Source: Rhodospirillaceae bacterium (lineage in GTDB: Bacteria; Pseudomonadota; Alphaproteobacteria; Micavibrionales; UBA2020). From it: a DNA stretch of 11,398 nt. Below, piece after piece: positions 1 to 5,929 of the stretch. Position numbers and translations under genes: made by a program. The stretch's first letter is position 1. The number at the start of each line of letters is the position of its first letter. Where the stretch lies: NCBI GenBank assembly GCA_003524565.1, contig DQGU01000159.1, forward strand, positions 447 to 11,844. The letters run 5' to 3'. Below the pieces are notes generated by a model, which searched no databases, had not been told where the DNA came from, and saw only the letters and a program-made list of their open reading frames with translations.

Positions 1-45
1 ACTGGATTTTGAGTCCAGCGCGTCTACCAATTCCACCACAGGGGC
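1..45 (-). tRNA. tRNA-Leu (CAA), 3' part cut by the window edge
   Basis: Read on the minus strand, the first 45 bases of a tRNA are present, with the 5' end at position 45. The acceptor strand begins GCCCCTG, the D-arm contains TGGTAGACGCG, and the anticodon stem CTGGA/TCCAG closes a 7-base loop CTCAAAA. That loop places CAA at positions 34-36, which decodes the leucine codon UUG. The large D-loop fits a class II tRNA such as tRNA-Leu. The long variable arm, T-arm and 3' acceptor strand lie outside the window, so the gene cannot be checked for completeness. A promoter-like sequence sits about 20 bases upstream. Confidence 0.9.
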
Positions 46-63
46 GTGCAGGAATGCAGGCGT

Positions 64-92
64 AATATAATAACGGCGGGGCGTCGGCTCAA
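64..92 (-). promoter_or_regulatory. Probable sigma-70 promoter of the tRNA-Leu gene
   Basis: On the minus strand a TTGAGC box (87-92) and a TATATT box (64-69) are separated by exactly 17 bases (70-86). They match the consensus at 4 of 6 and 5 of 6 positions. A start about 7 bases past the -10 box would give a leader of roughly 10-12 bases before the tRNA 5' end, a usual arrangement for a tRNA gene. The assignment rests on pattern only. Confidence 0.6.
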
Positions 93-197
93 GTGAAATC
101 TCGGGCGGGTTTGCGGTTGCGTTTTGGTGCGCGTGGCAGCGTTTCTGCAATTATCATTGTTTTTATTCAGTATTTCAGGCCTTCCCGCCCGCTTTCA

Positions 198-231
198 TTG
201 ACATAATTTAAATCCTGTGCGAGACTATAAT
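198..231 (+). promoter_or_regulatory. Candidate promoter of the ELM1-family gene, with odd spacing
   Basis: A perfect TTGACA (198-203) and a perfect TATAAT (226-231) lie upstream of the gene starting at 261, but the spacer is 22 bases instead of about 17. If TATAAT is the real -10, the base-perfect -35 is out of register and the properly spaced hexamer would be ATAATT (203-208). The -10 box is believable by itself. The rest of the 46-260 intergenic stretch shows no gene or RNA that I can recognise apart from the tRNA promoter. Confidence 0.4.
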
Positions 232-260
232 CGTTCAATCACAACAGGTTCGCCGCCCGC

Positions 261-1286
261 ATGAGTGTCGAGACAGCGCAGTCCCCCGCTTCCAAATCCG
301 GCCCGATGGTGATGGTCTATATCGGCGACGATGACCCGACGCGCGGCGACAGTCACGGGTTCAAAGGTATTGGCCTGCGCATGGCGCAAAAACTCGGCGG
401 CCGTTTTCATTATATCGAAGACAAACATCTGTCCGAAATGTATCCGGGCATGCCCGACCCGCGGCAGGCGCTGTCCATGTACATGGACAAACACGGCAAG
501 CCGGATATTTTGCTCAGCCGTGCGCATTATTACGGCGGCATGATGACGCGCATCACGCCGCTGATGATGGTGAAGGATATTAACGAGGGGCTGTCGTCTG
601 ACTTGCTGGGCGATACCAGCCTTGTATCACACCACCTGACGCCAGAGATATTCGACGAACACGGAAAAAAATTCCGCGCGCATTATAAAGACATCAAATC
701 CCCCATTGTTGCTGTGATGATGGTGAATATCCATGACGTTGAAAATTTTGCGCAGCACATGATTGCAAAATCCGCACAGCATGATGAACTGACGGTTTTC
801 ATCTGCACCAGCCGCCGCACCTATCAGGATAATTACATCAAACTGAAAGGAAGACTGGAGGAACTGGCGCAGGAAAAAGGTCTCGGCGCGCGATTGAAAA
901 TCGAGGGGTATAATTTCCACGAGCATCTGGGCAAGGAAAACACCTTCAACCCCTACATCGGGCTTATCAAGGAAGCGGAACATATCGTGGTGACCGGAGA
1001 TTCACTTTCGATGGTGTCCGAACCGCTGGCCGCCGGCAAACGCGTGATGGTGTTTGAGCCCGGGCATACCTATGGCCGTCTCAGGGAAAAAGGGCTTGTC
1101 ATTCCGTTTAACGAATGTGCGGCTGACAAGCGGTTTGAAACCCCGCAAATCGAGCCCGTCAACGTCACCGAAGACATCGCCAACCGTCTGGTCGATAAAT
1201 TCAACAAAGTCGCCAAAAAATACGCGGGGCCCGTCGGCTGGGCGGTGCGCAAGTATGAGGGCATTAAACGCTCGCTCGGTTTCTGA
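261..1286 (+). CDS. ELM1/GtrOC1-family putative glycosyltransferase (mitochondrial-fission ELM1-like, DUF1022)
   Basis: The 341-residue protein resembles the bacterial ELM1/DUF1022 family, which has a GT-B-like fold and is named after plant ELM1; the bacterial activity is not settled. Visible family-type motifs are CTSRRT (182-187), a TFNPY stretch (228-232) and VTGDSLSMVSE (244-254), followed by AAGKRVMVFEPG (258-268), which resembles a nucleotide-sugar-binding half. The N-terminal HGFKGIGLRMAQKLGG (32-47) fits the family's usual opening. There is no signal peptide or membrane segment, so a cytoplasmic or membrane-peripheral location is likely. The start at 261 has only a weak ribosome site; ATG at 306 (residue 16, just before MVYIG) is a possible alternative. 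It appears to be a single gene, with 75 bases to the next one. Family assignment is fairly likely; substrate unknown. Confidence 0.65.
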   Translation: MSVETAQSPASKSGPMVMVYIGDDDPTRGDSHGFKGIGLRMAQKLGGRFHYIEDKHLSEMYPGMPDPRQALSMYMDKHGKPDILLSRAHYYGGMMTRITPLMMVKDINEGLSSDLLGDTSLVSHHLTPEIFDEHGKKFRAHYKDIKSPIVAVMMVNIHDVENFAQHMIAKSAQHDELTVFICTSRRTYQDNYIKLKGRLEELAQEKGLGARLKIEGYNFHEHLGKENTFNPYIGLIKEAEHIVVTGDSLSMVSEPLAAGKRVMVFEPGHTYGRLREKGLVIPFNECAADKRFETPQIEPVNVTEDIANRLVDKFNKVAKKYAGPVGWAVRKYEGIKRSLGF

Positions 1287-1361
1287 TTTTCCGCCCTTCC
1301 CGCTTTATATGACATATAGCCGATTGCGCGGCACAGGCCGTCATGCTAAATCTTCGGCATT

Positions 1362-1952
1362 ATGATGAAATATATCCGCAAGCTTTATGACTGGACCCTT
1401 CGCATTGCCGCCCACAGGCATGCGCAGCCGGGGCTTTTTGGCATCGCTTTTGTCGAAAGCTCGGTCTTTCCCTTGCCGCCCGACCTTGTTCTGATACCTA
1501 TGTGCATTGCGGAGCGGCGCAAAGCTTTCTGGTTCGCAACCATTTGCACGGCGGGTTCGGTTTTGGGCGGCATTTTCGCCTATGCTATCGGCTATTTTCT
1601 TTATGATACCGTCGGCGTCAAAATTATCGACTTTTATAATCTGCAAGAGCAGTTCGTGAAATTCCGCGACATGTATAACGCACACGGGGCGTGGATTGTA
1701 CTGGCGGGCGGGTTCACCCCCATCCCCTACAAGCTCATCACGATAGCCAGCGGCGTGACGCAGATGGATTTTGTCCAGTTCGCGCTGTTTTCCATCATCG
1801 GTCGCGCCAGCCGTTTTTATCTGGTAGCCGCCCTTTTGTGGAAGTTCGGCGCACCGATTAAGGATTTTATCGAGAAATATCTCGGAATCCTGACAATTAT
1901 TTTCTTTGTGGTGTTGATTGGCGGCTTTGTCGCTATAAAATATATATCATGA
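1362..1952 (+). CDS. DedA/YqaA-family membrane protein (VTT / SNARE-associated domain)
   Basis: This 196-residue inner-membrane protein has the pattern of the YqaA branch of the DedA/VTT superfamily, whose better-known members act as lipid scramblases or flippases and support membrane homeostasis. Visible marks are FVESSVFPLPPD (30-41), with the acidic residue E32 and the proline-rich re-entrant loop, the second loop GGFTPIPYKLITIASG (116-131), and a conserved-looking GRASRFY (147-153). Hydrophobic segments lie near 58-82, 110-130, 136-160 and 173-193. The start is ATG-ATG at 1362/1365 with no clear Shine-Dalgarno sequence. Its last codons overlap the start of dsbB by 4 bases (ATGA), so the two are translationally coupled; a yqaA-dsbB order is one I recall from other alphaproteobacteria. 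Exact substrate unknown. Confidence 0.85.
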   Translation: MMKYIRKLYDWTLRIAAHRHAQPGLFGIAFVESSVFPLPPDLVLIPMCIAERRKAFWFATICTAGSVLGGIFAYAIGYFLYDTVGVKIIDFYNLQEQFVKFRDMYNAHGAWIVLAGGFTPIPYKLITIASGVTQMDFVQFALFSIIGRASRFYLVAALLWKFGAPIKDFIEKYLGILTIIFFVVLIGGFVAIKYIS

Positions 1953-2458
1953 AAAACCTGCTGGATATTTTTACCGACCGCCGCAATCTGGCGCTGCTGC
2001 TGGCAGCGACGGGCGCGGGCGTGCTGGCCGTCGTTTATACGGCGCAGTATGGCTTCGGGTGTGAGCCTTGCATCCTCTGCCGTTATCAGCGCGGACCTTA
2101 TTATGCGCTGCTTATCCTCGGCCTGCTTTCCGCCGCGTCGGCGCGCACATGGCCGAAGGCAAGCTTCGGGTTCTTGCTTCTTTGCGGTGCGGCGATTTTG
2201 ACGGGGCTTGGGCTTTCAGGCTATCACGTCGGTGTGGAAGAGCGCTGGTGGATGGGCCCTAAAGCCTGCGGCGGTGCCCTGCCCGATTCCGATGATATTG
2301 AAGTCCTGCGCCAATACCTGCTGAACCGCCCGATTGTTGATTGCACCGTGCCCATGTGCAAAATCGGCCTGTCGATGACGGGATGGAATTTCCTGCTCTC
2401 GCTCGGCCTTGCGGGCTTTACGGGGTTTATGCTGCTGCGCGGGCGCAAGCGCACATAA
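1949..2458 (+). CDS. dsbB: Disulfide bond formation protein B (DsbB)
   Basis: The product (169 residues) is an inner-membrane quinone reductase-type protein that reoxidises periplasmic DsbA and passes electrons to quinone. The DsbB signature is clear: CEPCILCRYQR (38-48) carries the first redox pair C41/C44 followed by the QR dipeptide. The second periplasmic loop (about 95-143) has WWMGPKAC (100-107) and VDCTVPMC (130-137), which gives candidates C107 and C132 or C137 for the second pair, and ends in LSMTGWNF (141-148). Four hydrophobic segments are visible near 13-33, 51-64, 72-92 and 143-163. The start overlaps the upstream YqaA gene by 4 bases and has no ribosome site of its own, so coupled translation is likely. 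An extra cysteine (C38) precedes the usual pair. The gene converges on the HNH gene with a 13-base gap. Confidence 0.92.
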   Translation: MKNLLDIFTDRRNLALLLAATGAGVLAVVYTAQYGFGCEPCILCRYQRGPYYALLILGLLSAASARTWPKASFGFLLLCGAAILTGLGLSGYHVGVEERWWMGPKACGGALPDSDDIEVLRQYLLNRPIVDCTVPMCKIGLSMTGWNFLLSLGLAGFTGFMLLRGRKRT

Positions 2459-2471
2459 AGCGCGCGGCTTT

Positions 2472-3035
2472 TTACGGGCTTTCCAGTTCCGTATCCCAAT
2501 ACAGGTAGTCGTTCCAGCTTCTGTGCAGGAAATGCGGCGGGAAAGCACGGCCGTTGACTTGCAGCTCCCCCGTCGTCGGCTGCACGGGCTTGCGCAGCGG
2601 GTGCATGCCACATTCAAGCGGCAGCAAGTTGCCCTTCAGCAAATTACAATCCTGACACGCCGTGCAGATATTTTCCCACGTCGTGGTGCCGCCGCGTGAT
2701 TTCGGAATCACATGGTCGAAGGTCAGCTCGTGCGTTTTGAATTTATCGCCGCAATATTGGCACGTCCACAAATCGCGCAGGAATACGTTAAAGCGGGTGA
2801 AGGCCGGCCGTGGTTTGGGCTGCACATATTCGCGCAGCGCGATAACGCTCGGCACTTTCATCTGGAAACTGGGGGAGCGGATGATTTCGTCGTATTCCGA
2901 AACAATATCCACACGGTCAAGGAACACGGCTTTCACCGCTTCCTGCCAAGACCATAATGAAAGAGGAAAATAGCTCAGAGGACGATAATCGGCATTGAGT
3001 ACCAAAGTCGGACAGCTGTCCAAATGGTTATGCAC
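2472..3035 (-). CDS. HNH endonuclease with CxxC zinc ribbons
   Basis: This 187-residue protein has a C-terminal HNH nuclease domain of the widespread stand-alone bacterial type. CQYC (92-95) and CQDC (127-130) form the likely zinc site. LTFDHVIPKSRGG (104-116) carries the DH pair with the catalytic histidine H108, TWENICTAC (119-127) holds N122, and N131 completes the HNH pattern. The N-terminal about 80 residues (LVLNADYRPLSYFPLSLWSW, 11-30) are typical of the family. Such proteins occur as single chromosomal genes, and their cellular role is not well established; nothing nearby suggests a restriction system or a homing element. Translation probably begins at GTG (3033-3035), because AGGGA lies 9 bases upstream and there is no in-frame ATG close by. 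Transcription probably starts in the structured 3036-3212 interval. Confidence 0.9.
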   Translation of the reverse strand: MHNHLDSCPTLVLNADYRPLSYFPLSLWSWQEAVKAVFLDRVDIVSEYDEIIRSPSFQMKVPSVIALREYVQPKPRPAFTRFNVFLRDLWTCQYCGDKFKTHELTFDHVIPKSRGGTTTWENICTACQDCNLLKGNLLPLECGMHPLRKPVQPTTGELQVNGRAFPPHFLHRSWNDYLYWDTELESP

Positions 3036-3044
3036 GGTTGGGGT

Positions 3045-3049
3045 TCCCT
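3045..3049 (-). promoter_or_regulatory. Ribosome binding site that sets the GTG start of the HNH gene
   Basis: On the minus strand AGGGA ends 9 bases before the GTG at 3035. It is the only good Shine-Dalgarno match near the start and supports GTG over the downstream TTG at residue 5. Confidence 0.6.
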
Positions 3050-3058
3050 ATGTTCGGT

Positions 3059-3104
3059 CCGTCCCGCCTCCACTCTGCCCCGACCCATTTCGGTCAGAGG
3101 ACGG
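3059..3104 (-). promoter_or_regulatory. Imperfect hairpin in the leader of the HNH gene
   Basis: In plus-strand terms CCGTC (3059-3063) can pair with GACGG (3100-3104), CTCTG (3073-3077) with CAGAG (3095-3099), and CCGA (3080-3083) with TCGG (3090-3093). This gives a bulged hairpin with a 6-base loop just upstream of the HNH ribosome site. It could be a regulatory leader, an mRNA-stabilising structure or chance. I do not recognise it as a named RNA family. Confidence 0.35.
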
Positions 3105-3143
3105 TGACGAATCTTTCACCCATAGGCTCATTATATCACGAAT

Positions 3144-3152
3144 TTATCCACA
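3144..3152 (+). other. Perfect DnaA-box match (TTATCCACA)
   Basis: TTATCCACA matches the strict DnaA-box consensus at all nine positions and lies in the intergenic stretch between the HNH and hydrolase genes, beside AT-rich sequence (about 3171-3230). A GANTC site, GAATC, lies at 3109-3113. Only one box is visible here, so this is at most a DnaA-binding regulatory site and not evidence for an origin. Confidence 0.3.
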
Positions 3153-3167
3153 GGCTGCGAAAACGGC

Positions 3168-3191
3168 CTGTAAATATCTGTTTTTACAGAT
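3168..3191. other. Two alternative short hairpins between hydrolase and HNH genes
   Basis: CTGTAAA (3168-3174) can pair with TTTACAG (3183-3189), or ATCTGT (3176-3181) with ACAGAT (3186-3191) around a TTTT loop. The two stems are mutually exclusive. They lie just downstream of the hydrolase stop on the minus strand but lack a following T-tract, so a terminator is not supported. Low GC content makes chance plausible. Confidence 0.3.
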
Positions 3192-3212
3192 GATTTAATG
3201 TTTTACTTTAAA

Positions 3213-3893
3213 TTATGCTGCGGCGCTATTACCTGCTTTATCAAGACATTCCTTGATAAAGTCGAGACCGCGGGTGAGCCCGAAACCGTCAATTCCATGC
3301 CCAAGACCGGGGCGCATAACAGTTTCCACATCATAGCCGGCGGCGGAAAAACCGCTTTCAATCGCGCCAAGGCTGGCAGGCGGCACGACTTCATCGCTGT
3401 CGCCGTGGATGGCCAGAACGGGGATTTTGACCATCTGCGGCTGCTTCAGTGCCTCGGCCTCAATCAGCATGCCGGAATAGCCAATAACGCCCGCGCAAGG
3501 GCGCTGGCGGCGCGGCATGGTGTACATGGCCATCATGGCGCCTTGCGAAAACCCGACGACCAGCAGGTGGCTTTCCGGCACGCCCCATTTTTCCAGCTGC
3601 GCATCCAAAAAGGCATTCAGCGCCGGCATGGCCTTTTCGGCCTGTTTTTCCCGCTCGAAGGCATCAGGGTCGATAGCGCGGATAGAAAACCACTGATACC
3701 CCTGCGCCCAGATTTCGCAAACCTCCGGCGCGTTCGGCGATACAAAGGCCGTATCCGGTAAATAAGGCGCCCATTCACGGCCGATGGAAATCAAATCATC
3801 GCCGTTCGAGCCATAACCATGCAGGAAAACGACCAGATTTTTGGCTGCGCCCGATTTCGGGGCAATGAAGGGGCCGTCGATGAGTTTGGTCAT
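3213..3893 (-). CDS. Alpha/beta hydrolase, phospholipase/carboxylesterase family
   Basis: This 226-residue protein is a small cytoplasmic serine hydrolase of the acyl-protein thioesterase-like phospholipase/carboxylesterase family. All the key elements are visible: the oxyanion-hole loop FLHGYGSNGDD (23-33), the nucleophile elbow GFSQGA (114-119) with S116, the acid in HGDSDEVVP (163-171) with D167 the likely triad residue, and the histidine in GLGHGID (196-202), H199. The length fits the family (about 200-230). No signal peptide is seen. AGGAG at 3901-3905 (minus strand) lies 7 bases before the ATG and fixes the start. The natural substrate is unknown; short-chain esters or lysophospholipids are usual in vitro for relatives. 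It lies upstream of the HNH gene on the same strand, 177 bases apart, so co-transcription is uncertain. Confidence 0.9.
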   Translation of the reverse strand: MTKLIDGPFIAPKSGAAKNLVVFLHGYGSNGDDLISIGREWAPYLPDTAFVSPNAPEVCEIWAQGYQWFSIRAIDPDAFEREKQAEKAMPALNAFLDAQLEKWGVPESHLLVVGFSQGAMMAMYTMPRRQRPCAGVIGYSGMLIEAEALKQPQMVKIPVLAIHGDSDEVVPPASLGAIESGFSAAGYDVETVMRPGLGHGIDGFGLTRGLDFIKECLDKAGNSAAA

Positions 3894-3912
3894 AATGATG
3901 CTCCTGCTGCTC

Positions 3913-3941
3913 TTTTCATACGCTGCGGCAAAGCCTATATT
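3913..3941 (+). promoter_or_regulatory. Candidate promoter of the twin-transmembrane protein gene
   Basis: TTTTCA (3913-3918) and TATATT (3936-3941) are spaced by exactly 17 bases and precede the small gene starting at 3975. A 12-base perfect palindrome, TTATTGCAATAA (3951-3962), lies just past the expected start point, where an operator would sit; its last bases touch the ribosome site. Pattern evidence only. Confidence 0.4.
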
Positions 3942-3974
3942 ACTTTCACATTATTGCAATAAAGGAAAACCGTG

Positions 3975-4175
3975 ATGTCCCCCCTCTCTGTCATTTTCGC
4001 CGTTCTTGCCGGAATGGCATTTCTGGGGGTTGTCGCCTCCCTTTTTTGGGGTATGGTGGTAATGACACGCGGCCGCGAACAAGACCATAAAACCAGTAAC
4101 CGTATGATGCAATTCCGCATCGCCTGCCAGGCTTTGGCTATTCTGTTTTTGTTTCTTGCCTACGCCGCAAAATGA
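3975..4175 (+). CDS. Twin-transmembrane (HIG1-like) small membrane protein
   Basis: The product has 66 residues and two hydrophobic segments (about 4-25 and 47-63 from the ATG at 3975) joined by a polar stretch containing MTRGREQDHKTSNRMMQFR. A short first helix, a charged loop with an SNRMMxxR-type sequence, then a second helix starting around QALA is the usual form of the alphaproteobacterial twin-transmembrane proteins, related to the HIG1 domain. In mitochondria HIG1 proteins associate with respiratory complexes; the bacterial role is not established. AAGGA at 3962-3966 lies 8 bases before this ATG, which favours it over the GTG directly upstream (3972). The gene is the first of a plus-strand pair with the GT9 gene, 77 bases apart. 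Fold class is likely; function inferred only. Confidence 0.8.
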   Translation: MSPLSVIFAVLAGMAFLGVVASLFWGMVVMTRGREQDHKTSNRMMQFRIACQALAILFLFLAYAAK

Positions 4176-4252
4176 CAAAATAATAACAAAAAAAACAAGA
4201 CGACGACCCGAAGCAGAAGAAAAGCCAGAAACGGTTTTCACCCACGCCGCCC

Positions 4253-5215
4253 ATGAAGATACTGTTTATTTCCGCGACCAACCTTGGCGACGCCATTCTC
4301 ACCACTGGCGCGCTTGACCACTTGCTGCGTTTGCATCCGGATGCTGACGTAACGGTTGCCTGCGGCCCGGTGGTGACAGGTATCTTTTCGGCCATTCCCA
4401 ATGTCAGCAACGTGATTTCCATGAAAAAGGAACGCTTCGGCGGGCACTGGCGGTTGCTGGCGCGCGCCGTGACGCTGCACAAATGGGATATCGTGGTCGA
4501 TATGCGCAACAGCCCCCTATCGCGCGTGCTCCATACCAAAAAAAGATATATCTGGAGCCGCCAGAGCAAAAGCATGCACAAGGTCGAACAGGTCGCGCGT
4601 GTGGTCAAGGCATCGCCCCCGCCCTCGCCGCGTTTCTGGTTTGACGAAGCGTCACTGGCCAAGGCCGCCAGTATCATACCCGAAGGCATCCCCGTGCTGG
4701 CCATCGCCCCCGCCGCCCGCTGGCCGGGCAAGACATGGCCGGGGGAGAATTTCGCGGAACTCGCGCTGAAACTGACCGCGCCCGAAGGGCCGTTTCCGGG
4801 GGCGCGCATTGCGGTATTCGCCGCGCCCGGCGAAGAAGCCGTGGCGCAGCCCGTACTGAACGCCCTGCCCGAGGACCGCCGCATTGATGTGATTGCAAAA
4901 ACAACCCCGCTGGAGGCAGCGGCCGCCATTGCCCGCTGCGCCTTTTATGTGGGCAATGATTCCGGCCTGACCCATGCGGCCGCGGCGGCGGGTACGATTA
5001 CGCTGGGCCTGTTTGGCCCCGGCTATCCGGTTCTCTATCGCCCCTGGGGGCCGAAGGCCGCTTTTGTCTCCACGCCTGAAACGGCGGAAGAGCTGCTTGA
5101 AAACGCGCCCGTGAACGAAAGCGGCAAAGTACGCGTCAGCCTGATGGGCAGCCTGACGGTCGATGCCGCCTATGCCGGCGCGCTGAAGCTTCTTGAAAAA
5201 ATACGCGCCAAATAA
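4253..5215 (+). CDS. Glycosyltransferase family 9 (heptosyltransferase-like) protein
   Basis: This 320-residue GT-B enzyme resembles ADP-heptose:LPS heptosyltransferases, which add heptose to the lipopolysaccharide inner core on the cytoplasmic face of the inner membrane. The N-terminal ISATNLGDAILT (6-17) carries the family's N-x-GD motif, with D13 the likely catalytic acid. The C-terminal half has PAARWPGKTWPGENFAEL (153-170) and YVGNDSGLTHAAAAAG (232-247) followed by LGLFGP (251-256), the ADP-sugar binding hallmark. The length fits GT9 (about 310-360). No membrane segment is seen. The start at 4253 lacks a good Shine-Dalgarno; the 77-base A-rich gap behind the twin-transmembrane gene has no terminator, so the two may be co-transcribed. 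No other LPS genes lie in the window, so the exact acceptor sugar cannot be stated. Confidence 0.88.
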   Translation: MKILFISATNLGDAILTTGALDHLLRLHPDADVTVACGPVVTGIFSAIPNVSNVISMKKERFGGHWRLLARAVTLHKWDIVVDMRNSPLSRVLHTKKRYIWSRQSKSMHKVEQVARVVKASPPPSPRFWFDEASLAKAASIIPEGIPVLAIAPAARWPGKTWPGENFAELALKLTAPEGPFPGARIAVFAAPGEEAVAQPVLNALPEDRRIDVIAKTTPLEAAAAIARCAFYVGNDSGLTHAAAAAGTITLGLFGPGYPVLYRPWGPKAAFVSTPETAEELLENAPVNESGKVRVSLMGSLTVDAAYAGALKLLEKIRAK

Positions 5216-5246
5216 ACAGGCGTCTGTTTAAATTTTCACCCCAAAC

Positions 5247-5287
5247 AAAAACCGCCACGACTGTGCGTCATGGCGGTTTTTGTTTAT
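5247..5287. terminator. Bidirectional intrinsic terminator between convergent genes
   Basis: An 11-base-pair stem pairs AAAAACCGCCA (5247-5257) with TGGCGGTTTTT (5271-5281), extended inside by GAC/GTC (5259-5261 with 5267-5269) around a 5-base loop. T-rich sequence follows on the plus strand and, because the left arm starts with A residues, also on the minus strand. It lies 31 bases past the GT9 stop and about 30 bases past the stop of the minus-strand lipoprotein gene, so it can end transcription from both sides. Confidence 0.88.
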
Positions 5288-5310
5288 CGGCCTTGATTGT
5301 GTAAGGCTGA

Positions 5311-5847
5311 TTACTGGTTCAGGCTCGTGTAGCTGTCGCGAACGGCCTGAATTTGCTCTTCGACCTTCTGGTCTGCAGCGGCGCCGCTTACGCCCCAAAC
5401 ACGCAGTTGCTGCGTTTCTTTGTGGGTTTTATGCGCCTGACGTGCGGTGTCGTAGCGAACGAAGCGCACACGCTCCCACCCGCGGACGCGCATGCAGCTT
5501 TCGAAATCGTGATAATCGGTATGCGATACCTTGTGGTTACCAAGGCGCGTCGGAGTGTCATAGAACGAAAGGTCGCCCGAAGCATCCAGTGCGCGGTGAT
5601 ATTCGCTGTGGGTATCCGGCGGCGTGGTTTCGCGCAGGGCGCCCAGCTCGACCAGTTCATCCACTTCACGCACGCAACCTGCGAGGTCTTGATCGAGTTG
5701 CTGCTGCGCCTTCGGCCCCGTCATCCAGAGCGCGGAGTTATCCTCCACGCGCTGCCAGTAAGCCTGTGCAACCGGCGTCTGAACCGCACATGCGGAAAGC
5801 GCCATAAGCCCGCCGGCCAGCGCCAGCATTTTGAAACCTTTGGTCAT
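5311..5847 (-). CDS. Putative outer-membrane lipoprotein of unknown function
   Basis: The 178-residue product begins MTKGFK and has a lipoprotein signal: a basic N-region (K3, K6), a hydrophobic core (7-17) and the lipobox LSAC with C20 as the lipidated cysteine. Alanine at +2 predicts outer-membrane sorting under the Lol rule. The mature part has two further cysteines, C58 in DLAGCVRE and C118 in FESCMRVRGWERV; a CMxxRGW sequence recurs in small proteobacterial lipoproteins, and the two cysteines could form a disulfide. The C-terminal third is charged with no membrane segment. I do not recognise a named family. The frame stays open upstream (ATG codons at 5901 and 5958), but those starts would bury the signal; a G-rich ribosome site lies 12 bases before 5847. 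It follows the solute-binding protein gene by 82 bases on the same strand. Confidence 0.75.
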   Translation of the reverse strand: MTKGFKMLALAGGLMALSACAVQTPVAQAYWQRVEDNSALWMTGPKAQQQLDQDLAGCVREVDELVELGALRETTPPDTHSEYHRALDASGDLSFYDTPTRLGNHKVSHTDYHDFESCMRVRGWERVRFVRYDTARQAHKTHKETQQLRVWGVSGAAADQKVEEQIQAVRDSYTSLNQ

Positions 5848-5929
5848 GAGAACAGAAATCCCCCTCGGCAAATGTTCATTCTCTTTTAGTACGTTAATCA
5901 TTTCCCGCGCCCAAAACAATAGGGATATG

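Noticed and set aside
2457..2473. Terminator after dsbB, from AAAGC/GCTTT followed by two T residues
   Set aside because: The stem is only 5 pairs, the T-tract is too short, and it overlaps the stop codons of both convergent genes.
3043..3054. Alphaproteobacterial LexA (SOS) box before the HNH gene, from GTTC CCTAT GTTC
   Set aside because: The GTTC repeats are 5 bases apart; the known alphaproteobacterial box needs 7.
3100..3240. Replication origin, suggested by a DnaA box next to AT-rich DNA
   Set aside because: Only one strict box is visible; near matches ATATCCACA at about 2906 and 8766 lie inside genes and are too far away. An origin normally has a cluster.
4138..4929. Open frame on the minus strand across the twin-transmembrane and GT9 genes
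   Set aside because: Low-complexity Ala/Ser/Gly composition and no domain; the GT9 motifs on the plus strand explain the region.
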